NCBI RefSeq assembly: GCF_000381745.1
Contig: NZ_KB906986.1
Coordinates: 1 to 64,000 of the forward strand
From: Psychromonas ossibalaenae ATCC BAA-1528
GTDB lineage: Bacteria; Pseudomonadota; Gammaproteobacteria; Enterobacterales; Psychromonadaceae
Direction of reading: 5' to 3'
DNA length: 64,000 bases
In this document: positions 55,028 through 63,707 of the stretch, piece after piece
How the letters are laid out: each line of letters opens with the position of its first letter
How positions within the stretch are numbered: the stretch's first letter is position 1
The notes under the pieces: model-generated
Told to the model about the DNA's origin: nothing
Database searches by the model: none
Seen by the model: the letters and a program-made list of their open reading frames with translations, nothing else
Translations under genes and position numbers: made by a program

Positions 55028-55897
55028 TTAACCTGATAAATGATTACGATACTGTTTAGGGGTGATGCCAAGAAGCTTTTTAAAGCAGCGTCCCATATGA
55101 CTTTGATTAGAAAAACCGCACTGCAGCGCGATATCAGCAAGCGACAGCCTGGTTGTTGAAGCAAGCAGTTTTACCTGTTTAATTCGAACTGTGGTTATAT
55201 ATTCCTGCGGCGTCTGCGCCATATTTTCTTTAAACATACGGCAGAAGTGATACTCACTTAACTGCGCGGCAGCCGCTAATTCAGCAAGAAATATCTGCCG
55301 ATGAGAATACGTATGGATATAATCACAAACCTGCGCCAGCACTGTCGGCGCTAAGCCGCCTTTCACTGTATCGGTAAATTTAGCAGCCCCTAAATTCTGC
55401 AGCATGGTAACTAAAATTGTATTAGTCACCTGCTCCATTAACATGTGATTATTAGTATCACACCAGTCGCTGTTAACCATTTGATGGCGGAACATTGATT
55501 CTAATCCGCTGTTTTCGGCAAAGGTAAGCTCGGGTAATGAAAGTCTGCGCGGATCTATATCAAAAGTTTTCAAAGCTAATTGTTTTAAATAATTATCATC
55601 AAAATAGAGGTGCATAAACTGCTGCGGACGACCAAGCTGCCAGTGACTTTCACTGTCTTTAGGCATCAGACAAAAACGTCCCGGCGCACCATAACCAGAG
55701 CGAATATCCGTTCTGTGGGTTTCAAACCCGCCGCTGAGATACATGCTTAATGTATGCTGTTTGTCGTTAGCATAAAATAACCGCTCATGATCATTCTGAT
55801 AATGCGCCCACGCTAACCCGCCGTTTAAGGATTTTTGCCGGAAACAGACCTTACTCGACTGTTCAAAGCTGATATCTTTTCCCTGTTTATCCTTCAT
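55028..55897 (-). CDS. AraC-family transcription regulator
   Basis: A 289-residue regulator. The N-terminal half is a cupin-like sensor (about 20-150) and the C-terminal half has both AraC helix-turn-helix motifs (IFLAELAAAAQLSEYHFCRMFKENMAQTPQEYITTVRI; LADIALQCGFSNQSHMGRCFKKLLGITPKQYR). The start is set at 55897, where AAGGA lies 11 bases upstream; the longer frame to 56083 would overlap the divergent EamA gene and has a non-homologous-looking extension. It likely controls that exporter. Confidence 0.9.
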   Translation of the reverse strand: MKDKQGKDISFEQSSKVCFRQKSLNGGLAWAHYQNDHERLFYANDKQHTLSMYLSGGFETHRTDIRSGYGAPGRFCLMPKDSESHWQLGRPQQFMHLYFDDNYLKQLALKTFDIDPRRLSLPELTFAENSGLESMFRHQMVNSDWCDTNNHMLMEQVTNTILVTMLQNLGAAKFTDTVKGGLAPTVLAQVCDYIHTYSHRQIFLAELAAAAQLSEYHFCRMFKENMAQTPQEYITTVRIKQVKLLASTTRLSLADIALQCGFSNQSHMGRCFKKLLGITPKQYRNHLSG

Positions 55898-56073
55898 CAA
55901 TATGCACATCCTTTTATAACACTTATTAATAAGCCTAACCGTTAACAGCAGACCGCTCAAGAAATCAGAAAATAAAAGCGCAATATCGTGATAGTTTTGC
56001 AAAGTTCGTGACAGAAGCCTTTCGCCGTACAGACAATAATAGTGTGGTAAGAAGTGTTCAATAAGGAGATAAA

Positions 56074-57012
56074 ATGTCTGCACTATTATATTTTGTAATG
56101 ATCTTAACCTGGGGCTTTTCCTGGATAGCTATCAAATGGCAGCATGGTCCCGTGCCGATGGAGGTCTCGATATTCTACCGCTTTGCAATTGCTGCCTGTC
56201 TTATGTTTATCGGCGGCTGGTATTTAAAAAAACTGCAGAAAACCAACCGCCGTCAACATCTGTTTTTTGCTCTGCAGGGATTGTGTTTATTCTGTTGTAA
56301 TTTTATCGCGTTTTACAGCTCCACAAGTTATATCGCCAGCGGCCTGACTGCAGTGGTAATGGCCACAGCCCCTATTTTCAATGCTGTGCATGGTAAATTA
56401 TTTTATAAAACGCCGACTAGTCAGAACTTTTGGCTTGGTGTTGCAGTCGGACTTACTGGTATTAGCCTGCTGTTTGCCGGAGACCTGCTGCAGACAGACT
56501 GGTCAGTACAAGTATTGATAGGCTTAGCTTATGCGCTGGCTGGTACCTGGTGTTTCTCAATTGGAAATATGATCAGTATTCGTAACAGCCGCGGCAGTAT
56601 TCAGCCCTTTACTGCTACCAGTTATGCCATGCTGTACGGCTGCATCGCTTTATTTTCTTTAATTACTTTCAAAGGGCTGGCCTTTGAAATCAGCATCAGC
56701 CCTCTGTACTTAGGCAGTTTATTCTATTTAGCAGTGCCGGCATCAGTGATTGGGTTTACCGTTTACCTAGTTTTAGTTGACCGCATCGGAGCCAACAGCG
56801 CCGCATATCTGTTAGTTATTACCCCCATTGTTGCGCTGCTGGTATCGAGTGTTTATGAAGATTATCAATGGACAACATACTCAAGTGTCGGTCTGCTGTC
56901 TGCAGTATTGGGCAGCTTTTTAACCCAGTACAAAAAACCGCTGTTTTCTCTGTTTAATCGAACTAAAGTGACAGCCGAAAAATCAGAAAAGGAATCTGTA
57001 CTGGGAAATTAA
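56074..57012 (+). CDS. EamA/DMT-family transporter
   Basis: A 312-residue protein with ten membrane helices in two EamA repeats (LTWGFSWIAIKWQHGPVPMEVSIFYRF; LIGLAYALAGTWCFSIGNMIS). DMT proteins of this type export amino acids or metabolites. AAGGAG lies 6 bases before the ATG at 56074. It is divergent from an AraC regulator, which probably controls it. The last 20 residues form a charged cytoplasmic tail. Confidence 0.9.
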   Translation: MSALLYFVMILTWGFSWIAIKWQHGPVPMEVSIFYRFAIAACLMFIGGWYLKKLQKTNRRQHLFFALQGLCLFCCNFIAFYSSTSYIASGLTAVVMATAPIFNAVHGKLFYKTPTSQNFWLGVAVGLTGISLLFAGDLLQTDWSVQVLIGLAYALAGTWCFSIGNMISIRNSRGSIQPFTATSYAMLYGCIALFSLITFKGLAFEISISPLYLGSLFYLAVPASVIGFTVYLVLVDRIGANSAAYLLVITPIVALLVSSVYEDYQWTTYSSVGLLSAVLGSFLTQYKKPLFSLFNRTKVTAEKSEKESVLGN

Positions 57013-57031
57013 AAGTGGAATGGGACGAGTT

Positions 57032-57249
57032 ATACCAATCCGCTTAATATTATGAACTCTTTTAGGGAATGAAGCTTCTGCCTCTACTCATACCATTCCG
57101 CATAATTAAATGGCCTGAAATTACGAAGGGAAAATTAATGATAGTAAGGCGTTTGATTGAGCAATAGCCGGCTATTGAGATTGAAGACAACGAAGCTATC
57201 GTTAATTTTAACCAGTAAGACTGATCAGATATTTATACAGATTGGTATC
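57032..57249. repeat. Second repeat type, ends ATACCAATC / GATTGGTAT
   Basis: The ends ATACCAATC (from 57032) and GATTGGTAT (to 57248) are exact inverse copies about 217 bases apart in a gene-free stretch. A second internal pair, AAAATTAATGATAG and CTATCGTTAATTTT, also inverts (one mismatch). It codes for nothing credible. It has the form of a MITE but belongs to a different family from the TACCC elements; only one copy is in this window. Confidence 0.55.
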
Positions 57250-57287
57250 AGTATTACGCAGTTAAAACCGCACTTCCAAATAAAAAC

Positions 57288-57319
57288 AAAAAAAGGCTTA
57301 CAGATAACTGCAAGCCTTT
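57288..57319 (-). terminator. Terminator after hexokinase gene
   Basis: On the minus strand: AAAGGCTT-G-CAG, loop TTAT, CTG-T-AAGCCTTT, then a T-run. It begins 23 bases past the hexokinase stop. Confidence 0.85.
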
Positions 57320-57341
57320 CTAACTAACTGATTTAGAAAAC

Positions 57342-58637
57342 TTATCCAACAAGGCCAGCAATTGCACTGCCGATAACCGGCGCATTTTCTACTTCAATCG
57401 TTTTAAAGTAGTAACCGCGGCTGTTAAGCAGGTCGCTAAGGTAAGCTTCACACTTAGCACGTAAACCATGCAGTTTATGGTAGGTCGAGCCGTCAACATT
57501 AATACATACCGGATATAAAGGACTGCGTCCTGCATCTCCTTTAACAACAGCGGCTGCGATATTAACTGCGGTTAATTTTGCAGAGCGGTCAATCAGATCA
57601 AGTACCAGGTAATATAATATTTCACGATCCGCTTCGAGAATGGCATCACTGCAGAACGGCGCAACGACATTAAACGGGTTTTCAAGAAACAGACTTAAAT
57701 CAGCAGTTTCCAAACAGTTTAAAGCACTAATTTCAGCAGCTGCAGATTCAGAGAACAAACCGTCTTTGGCAGCCTGCTTGATTCCTTCAAGAGCAACTTC
57801 ACCAAGATAGCGGCCGGAAATCATCTTTTCAAAAATGTAAGCGCCAGGGTTTGCCGTTGATGCATCAAACTGTTTATCAATAATACCCTGCGGACATTTA
57901 TTGAAATTACCAGACTCAACATTAATAACCTGCGCTCCGTCAACAGATTCAATCTTATCAATATTACGGTTACTTTCAACATACGCGGTATTTGTACCGG
58001 TTCCAAGAATAAATCCGATATAACCGTCACATCTGCGTTGTTCGCCAACCGCTTTACCGGCAAGAAGCGCAGCCACGGTATCATTTAACAGTACCAGTTT
58101 TTTGCCTTTGTGCCCTCTTTCTGCCAGCGCTTCAAGAAGACCTGCACCAATGTATTCTCCTACAACTTCAGGCACTTTTACTTCTTTGGTCCAGCACAGC
58201 AGTTTTCCATCTTTTTCAGGAGAAATCTCCGTCGGGTAGGAAAAACAAAAACCAATTGAATCAGACTTATTGATAACCGGCTCAAGATAATCACAAAGGG
58301 CTGTATAGAATTCCTCTCTGCTTAATTCATGTGCAATACCCGGCATCTGGTATTTCTTAAAATGTTCAATATCCACACGGCCATGTTCGTCAAATGACGC
58401 AGTACAAACACGTAAATTAGTACCGCCGGCATCCAGAACAATGACCGGTTTATTAGCCGGCACTGAAGAATCAGCACTTACGTAGGATGCAATCATTGCC
58501 AGAGATGAGTCATTTCCAGCTAAACCGTCACGCATCTCAGAACAGAAATCATCAAGCATGGCATCGGCATCAATTCCACTTGCAGACATTTCATTCTTTT
58601 TTAAAAAACTATCAACTTTACTCTTTGTAACTAACAT
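57342..58637 (-). CDS. Hexokinase of the eukaryotic type
   Basis: A 431-residue sugar kinase. It has the hexokinase-family order: phosphate-1 loop VIVLDAGGTNLRVCTASF, sugar site SIGFCFSYPTEISPEKDGKLLCWTKEV, catalytic Asp in LVLLNDTVAALLAG, phosphate-2 loop GFILGTGTNTAYVE, and a C-terminal VNVDGSTYH-like adenosine segment. Most gammaproteobacteria use bacterial glucokinases (ROK or GlcK), so this type is unusual; similar proteins are known in some Firmicutes and spirochaetes. It would phosphorylate glucose or mannose in the cytosol. AAAGGA lies 8 bases before the ATG. It is monocistronic. Confidence 0.85.
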   Translation of the reverse strand: MLVTKSKVDSFLKKNEMSASGIDADAMLDDFCSEMRDGLAGNDSSLAMIASYVSADSSVPANKPVIVLDAGGTNLRVCTASFDEHGRVDIEHFKKYQMPGIAHELSREEFYTALCDYLEPVINKSDSIGFCFSYPTEISPEKDGKLLCWTKEVKVPEVVGEYIGAGLLEALAERGHKGKKLVLLNDTVAALLAGKAVGEQRRCDGYIGFILGTGTNTAYVESNRNIDKIESVDGAQVINVESGNFNKCPQGIIDKQFDASTANPGAYIFEKMISGRYLGEVALEGIKQAAKDGLFSESAAAEISALNCLETADLSLFLENPFNVVAPFCSDAILEADREILYYLVLDLIDRSAKLTAVNIAAAVVKGDAGRSPLYPVCINVDGSTYHKLHGLRAKCEAYLSDLLNSRGYYFKTIEVENAPVIGSAIAGLVG

Positions 58638-59149
58638 AACTTGGATCCTTTATAATTTACCTAATAATGATTCTAAATTCGTAATTAAAAGTTTCTTTGC
58701 AGAGGCATTCTCGACACAAAAAAATGTCAAAATGCAGGACATCCGTTTTCCCCCATAATACAGTTTCACTAATTTTATCTGAGACAAGGCGAAATTAATA
58801 CTCCGATAATCAACAAGGTCATAAAAATATTCAATACAATTAAATAGTTATGATTCTTATTCTTATCTGATTTAAAAAACGGTCATTTTATACATTAAAC
58901 AAAAAGCTCATCCTGTCCATATTTTGTTTCGTTACCCAGTTCTGCGTGGAATTCACATGTTCAGCAGCATGTTAAACACAAGCTGTTAAGAGGCAGAGCA
59001 GAGCACAGGAATGAGGAATTCTTGCGCATATTTTCCCTGATAAAATAACTGTTTAATTAATTTTTATGAAATCTACTGCAGTATTTGCTAAAATCTTTTC
59101 TGCGACATAAATACACAAGACAGAGCGAAAGTGCTCTAAATGAGGATTA
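58638..59149. other. Intergenic region between hexokinase and BCCT genes
   Basis: A 512-base gap between divergent genes; both promoters must lie here. It is AT-rich. I saw no repeat of the window's families, no long hairpin and no credible small gene. Confidence 0.5.
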
Positions 59150-60727
59150 ATGAGTTTAAATAAGGATAAATACAGTATAGATAACACCGATTATACTGTC
59201 GGGCAGGATAACGTTCAAAAATGGGGATTTGATGTACACAACCCGGTTTTTGGTATCAGTGCAGGTTTAATTGCCATTTTTTTAATTGCCATTTTGGTCG
59301 TTGAGCCGCAGACATCTAAAGCCGCATTAGATGGTTTAAAAGGGCAGATTATTGATACATTTGACGGCTTATTTATGTGGTCTGCAAATATTTTTGTCAT
59401 CTTCTGTCTGGGGCTGGCCGTATCACCTTACGGAAAAATTCGCTTAGGCGGCGATGATGCAGAAGCTGATTATTCAACGCTTTCATGGGTAGCTATGCTG
59501 TTTGCAGCCGGCATGGGCATAGGTTTAATGTTCTGGGGAGTTGCAGAGCCCGTCGCGTATTATACCGGCTGGTATGAAACGCCGCTTAATGTGGCAGCGA
59601 ATACACCGGAAGCTGCTCAGCTTGCTCTCGGAGCAACAATGTTCCACTGGGGACTGCACCCTTGGGCTATTTATGGCGTGGTGGCATTATCATTAGCCTT
59701 TTTTGCCTATAACAAAGGCCTGCCGCTTTCGATGCGTTCTATCTTTTATCCTATTTTGGGAGATCGCACCTGGGGATGGGCAGGACATGTCGTCGATATT
59801 CTAGCGGTATTAGCAACCCTGTTTGGTCTTGCAACATCATTAGGTTTAGGGGCACAACAAGCGGCCAGTGGTTTCCAGCATGTATTTGGAATTGCAGGCG
59901 ACCTTCCCCTGCAGGTAGGCATTATTGTGGTGGTTACTCTGCTTGCGGTTGTCTCTGTTATTCGCGGCCTTGAAGGCGGTGTTAAAGTCATTAGTAACAT
60001 TAATATGTTACTTGCTATTGTATTGGTGGTATTTGTTGCGCTGGTTACTTTTGCGGTTTCGATGGGCACCATTCCAACAACGATAATGGCTTATGCTGAA
60101 AATATTATCCCTTTAAGCAATCCAATCGGCCGTGAAGATCAAACTTGGATGCACGGCTGGACAGTCGTCTACTGGGCATGGTGGATTTCATGGTCACCAT
60201 TTGTTGGTATGTTTATAGCGCGTATCTCTCGCGGCCGTACTGTACGTGAATTTATTACCGCAGTATTAATTGTACCGACCGCAGTAACTGTATTGTGGAT
60301 GTCAGTTTTCGGTGGTGTCGCTATTGACCAGATCATTAATAATGTCGGTACATTAGGCTCTGAAGGTTTGACAGATGTTCCTCTTGCCATGTTCCAGATG
60401 TTTGATGCACTACCACTAGGCAGCTTATTATCCATGCTTGCTGTATTACTGGTGCTGGTTTTCTTTATTACCTCTTCAGATTCCGGTTCACTGGTAATAG
60501 ACAGCATTACCGCAGGCGGTAAAGTTGACGCTCCTATTCCACAGCGTGTTTTTTGGGCTGCAATCGAGGGCGCTATCGCAGCAGCTTTACTCTGGATTGG
60601 CGGCACCGAGGCGATTCAAGCGTTACAAGCAGGAACTATTTCTACTGCCCTGCCCTTTACCATTATTTTATTAATAATGTGTGTAAGCTTGTTAATGGGC
60701 ATGCGCACAGAAAAGCATAGAAAATAG
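59150..60727 (+). CDS. BCCT-family transporter (betaine/choline/carnitine type)
   Basis: A 525-residue carrier with 12 membrane helices. The BCCT substrate-site segment is clear (YWAWWISWSPFVGMFIARISRGRTVREF), as is the Gly-rich helix AAGMGIGLMFWGVAEP. These proteins import compatible solutes with Na+ or H+, fitting a marine lifestyle, though a few carry other quaternary amines. The C-terminal tail is short, so BetP-style osmosensing through a long tail is not expected. GAGGA precedes the ATG at 59150. It is monocistronic, with a bidirectional terminator behind it. Confidence 0.93.
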   Translation: MSLNKDKYSIDNTDYTVGQDNVQKWGFDVHNPVFGISAGLIAIFLIAILVVEPQTSKAALDGLKGQIIDTFDGLFMWSANIFVIFCLGLAVSPYGKIRLGGDDAEADYSTLSWVAMLFAAGMGIGLMFWGVAEPVAYYTGWYETPLNVAANTPEAAQLALGATMFHWGLHPWAIYGVVALSLAFFAYNKGLPLSMRSIFYPILGDRTWGWAGHVVDILAVLATLFGLATSLGLGAQQAASGFQHVFGIAGDLPLQVGIIVVVTLLAVVSVIRGLEGGVKVISNINMLLAIVLVVFVALVTFAVSMGTIPTTIMAYAENIIPLSNPIGREDQTWMHGWTVVYWAWWISWSPFVGMFIARISRGRTVREFITAVLIVPTAVTVLWMSVFGGVAIDQIINNVGTLGSEGLTDVPLAMFQMFDALPLGSLLSMLAVLLVLVFFITSSDSGSLVIDSITAGGKVDAPIPQRVFWAAIEGAIAAALLWIGGTEAIQALQAGTISTALPFTIILLIMCVSLLMGMRTEKHRK

Positions 60728-60750
60728 GTTTAATAAACGTTAAATAAATT

Positions 60751-60783
60751 AAAAGCCGATTGATTAATAATCAATCGGCTTTT
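60751..60783. terminator. Bidirectional terminator between BCCT and exonuclease genes
   Basis: AAAAGCCGATTGATT and AATCAATCGGCTTTT form a perfect 15-bp stem with a 3-base loop; T-runs follow on both strands. It serves the BCCT gene on the plus strand and the DnaQ-like gene on the minus strand. Confidence 0.93.
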
Positions 60784-60799
60784 TTATTTTCTTATTTCA

Positions 60800-61516
60800 T
60801 CACAACCACAGTTTTTTAATAGCGGTATCAGGGCTGAAATGATGCCTAATCTGCGCCTGTAATAACTCCGCAGTTGCAATAGCATCAGTTAACGCATCGT
60901 GAGGTTGATAAGTAGGTAAGCTGTAACGTAAACGGCTGTTTGCAAGACGGATTGATTCAGATCGCCTACCCTTAAGCCAGTTAATAATCCCCTGCGAATG
61001 GGTCCGCTGGATATCGGCCTCAATCTGCATGGTATCAACAACAGGAAAGACAATACCTTCATTAATCAGAGCACGTAAATTTCGATCAAAAAAATCCCGC
61101 TCGATGCGGCGATAATGAACCACCACCACTTTCCCAGCAAGTTCGTCTAAAAGACGCTCCAGAATACGCCGTAAATCAGGTGCATCTTCCAAGTCCGAGT
61201 GGGTGATACCATGAATAATAATCGAGTCTTCTTTTAAATTATCCTGCGGATTGATATACCAGCTTTTGGCTTTCCGGCAAAAAATTCGTTGTAAATTAAA
61301 GGGTACCAGGCCGATACTGATGATGCTGTTCTGCTGCGAATCTAAGCCGGTAGTTTCAAAATCAAGTGCTACAAAATCAATATCACTTAATTTAGTTTCA
61401 TCATGATAAGTGCCGGTGTTATAAAACTTCTGTAGACGCAGATCTTTACTTTCCTTCGCTTTTACATGTAAAAAAGCATCCCAGTTTAAGATCTCTTTAT
61501 TAGTAAAATTATGCAT
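60800..61516 (-). CDS. DnaQ-like 3'-5' exonuclease
   Basis: A 238-residue DEDDh-type exonuclease: ExoI motif VALDFETTGLD, ExoII around HGITHSDLED and VVHYRRIERDFFDR, ExoIII HDALTDAIATAELL with the catalytic His. It resembles the epsilon-subunit fold but has an N-terminal extension (about 45 residues) and is not the polymerase proofreading subunit by context. It lies ten bases after the cNMP/CBS/DUF294 gene in a two-gene operon, an arrangement that recurs in marine gammaproteobacteria. Its nucleic-acid target is unknown. Confidence 0.9.
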   Translation of the reverse strand: MHNFTNKEILNWDAFLHVKAKESKDLRLQKFYNTGTYHDETKLSDIDFVALDFETTGLDSQQNSIISIGLVPFNLQRIFCRKAKSWYINPQDNLKEDSIIIHGITHSDLEDAPDLRRILERLLDELAGKVVVVHYRRIERDFFDRNLRALINEGIVFPVVDTMQIEADIQRTHSQGIINWLKGRRSESIRLANSRLRYSLPTYQPHDALTDAIATAELLQAQIRHHFSPDTAIKKLWL

Positions 61517-61526
61517 TCATTAACCT

Positions 61527-63404
61527 TTAAAGTTTGTTGGCACTATAACGATATTTCAAAAAGTTCTGTGCATTGCTCAAAACCAGAAAGGCATCCTTAA
61601 GATTACGTCTTTCAAAATCAGACATATTTTCAGGCTCGATATTATTATCCGGCTCAATTTCAGACTCAATATCTAATGCCTGATGGCGCAGACGCACCAG
61701 AGAGATGAGCTCCATAGCATGCTGCAGATCTGCTCCTTTGGATTTTGGCAGAATGCCCGCCTCAATAATATCTTCTAAGCGGTCAAATGAATTTTGTGAC
61801 TGGGAACCAATGGCGAGTGCGTGTACCCGGATCAGATCCGCCAATGGGGCTGTACCACGGCGTTTTAAATTAATCGAGTTGTTATGGCGTCCGTCATTTT
61901 CCATCACGAAATCTTTAAAGAATCCCAATGGGGGTTTGCGGTTAAGCGCGTTACGCGCCAGGCAGGCTAAAAAGCGGTTATTTTTTCTGGCCCTACGCAG
62001 AATAAAGCCATTTAGCTGTTCTGCCCATTTTACCCGGCCGTAAACGCCAGTAAGATCAAAGAAAATAGAACTGTTTAATAAAGCCTGCGGGTTGGGGTTA
62101 TCTATCCAGTCTGCAAAACAATCTTCCCACTGCGACTGAGTTTTACGATACTCCGGATTGGTTGCCATAATATCTCCGGTGCAGTAACTATAACCACAGG
62201 CGGCCAGGCCGTCGCAGACAAAACTGGCTAGTTTTTCAAAATATTCACCATGTTGACTGACTTCATAACTGTTATCGAGAATAAAAGCATTGTCCTGATC
62301 CGTGACTATCAGCTGCTCATCACGTGCCATTGAGCCAAGCGCTAAAAAACAGTAAGGGACTGGCGGCGGGCCGAATTTCTCTTCTGCGAGTTCTAATAAC
62401 CGCTGTTTAAAGCTGCGGCCGATTTCCGAAATTGCGCGGCCCACCATATGAGAATTGGCATCTTCATTAACCATACGTACAAAACAGTCTTTTAACTGCG
62501 TAGAGAGAAGGACTAAATCCTCTGTACTCTGCTGCTGAAAAATACTGCTTACAAATAACAGACTATTTTGAGATTCATAGCGGATAATGTCAGAGACTTC
62601 AATCAAACCAATGGGTTGTTTATTTTTAAGAATAGGCAGATGGTGAACATTATAACGAAGCATGATCAGCATCGCTTCAAAGATATAAGCGTTATGGTCC
62701 AGTGAGATTAACTCGGTCGACATCACTTCAGAAACTGGATTATCAACACTTAATCCCGATGCGATCACTTTAGCACAGAGGTCATGCTCAGTAATAATAC
62801 CAACAAAACTGTTACCCTGTTGATCGTCTACATCCGGATCAGTAATCAGTGCTGCGGAGATATTTTCTTCCGCCATTATCTGCGCAACAGACTGAATAGA
62901 ACTGCTGTTAGCAAGCATCAGCGGTTCCCGCGTCAGCAGGGTTTTCACTTTGGAAGTCGTCAGCGCATTGGCATCATCACTTTTACTTTCTACCGCTTGT
63001 TTTAAGCGGGTACTGTCTTCTGCCTCAACAAAGTCAGCAAAATCCTCATAACGCTCACACAAATCATTAAAAATGAACTCAGGAATACAATATAAAAGCG
63101 TATCCTTTACTGCTTTAGCAGGAAAACGCACTTTATTGCGGGTCAGCAGCCCCATCTGTCCGAATAACTTCCCCTGGTCTAGGCGGTTATAAAGATCACC
63201 ATTACGGCGGTATATCTCCACCACCCCACTGCGTATCATATACAGATCATGAATTTTATCACCAAAATCAATAATGCGGCTGTCAGCCCGGTAGTAAGAT
63301 ATTTCAACACTTCGTGTCACTTCAAGTAATGCTTCTGCCGGAAGTTGATCAAAAGGGGCATACTGGCTGATAAAATCTTGAATTTCTAGTAGTTCGACTT
63401 CCAT
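61527..63404 (-). CDS. cNMP-binding / CBS-pair / DUF294 nucleotidyltransferase-like protein
   Basis: A 625-residue cytoplasmic protein. The order is a cyclic-nucleotide-type jelly roll (about 15-125; FGDKIHDLYMIRSGVVEIYRRNGD), two CBS motifs (about 155-285; VAQIMAEENISAALITD, SEVMSTELISLDHNAY), a GlnD-like nucleotidyltransferase domain (about 310-455; FLALGSMARDEQLIVTDQDNAFILD, with the G-S and D-x-D pattern) and a DUF294 C-terminal substrate-binding domain. The plan suggests a signal-gated nucleotidyl transfer, but no target is known. It is in one operon with a DnaQ-like exonuclease. Confidence 0.9.
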   Translation of the reverse strand: MEVELLEIQDFISQYAPFDQLPAEALLEVTRSVEISYYRADSRIIDFGDKIHDLYMIRSGVVEIYRRNGDLYNRLDQGKLFGQMGLLTRNKVRFPAKAVKDTLLYCIPEFIFNDLCERYEDFADFVEAEDSTRLKQAVESKSDDANALTTSKVKTLLTREPLMLANSSSIQSVAQIMAEENISAALITDPDVDDQQGNSFVGIITEHDLCAKVIASGLSVDNPVSEVMSTELISLDHNAYIFEAMLIMLRYNVHHLPILKNKQPIGLIEVSDIIRYESQNSLLFVSSIFQQQSTEDLVLLSTQLKDCFVRMVNEDANSHMVGRAISEIGRSFKQRLLELAEEKFGPPPVPYCFLALGSMARDEQLIVTDQDNAFILDNSYEVSQHGEYFEKLASFVCDGLAACGYSYCTGDIMATNPEYRKTQSQWEDCFADWIDNPNPQALLNSSIFFDLTGVYGRVKWAEQLNGFILRRARKNNRFLACLARNALNRKPPLGFFKDFVMENDGRHNNSINLKRRGTAPLADLIRVHALAIGSQSQNSFDRLEDIIEAGILPKSKGADLQHAMELISLVRLRHQALDIESEIEPDNNIEPENMSDFERRNLKDAFLVLSNAQNFLKYRYSANKL

Positions 63405-63645
63405 TATTCCCTCGATTAGTGAGATAAAAAATAGTTTGATTTACAGCTATATTACACGTGTTGCTAGCAATGCCAATCATTAAGCGTTGTATTTATTCGA
63501 CGGAAAAATCAATAGGAACAATACGTTGATTATTCCGTAAGTGATTTAGCAAAGTCACAACACCATTATACAAACGAAAAATCAAACAGGAACCAATTTA
63601 AAGCCCCCTTAGCCTCTTCGACAAACAATCAATCAAAATTTTTAG
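63405..63645. other. Intergenic region upstream of the FliA-type promoter
   Basis: About 240 AT-rich bases between the start of the DUF294 gene and the sigma-28 promoter. No repeat, hairpin or credible small gene was seen. The promoter of the DUF294-exonuclease operon must lie here. Confidence 0.45.
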
Positions 63646-63672
63646 TCAAGAATAAATCACATCGGCCGATAT
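63646..63672 (+). promoter_or_regulatory. Sigma-28 (FliA) promoter
   Basis: TCAAG (63646-63650), a 14-base spacer, then GCCGATAT (63665-63672). This matches the FliA consensus of polar-flagellate gammaproteobacteria (TCAAG-N14-GCCGATA) in sequence and spacing. The ATG at 63708 follows about 35 bases later. Confidence 0.8.
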
Positions 63673-63707
63673 GGTAAATAATCACCATTATCTGCGAAGG
63701 CGGCATC

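Noticed and set aside
55910-56083. N-terminal extension of the AraC-family protein
   Set aside because: It would overlap the divergent EamA gene, and a better start with AAGGA lies at 55897.
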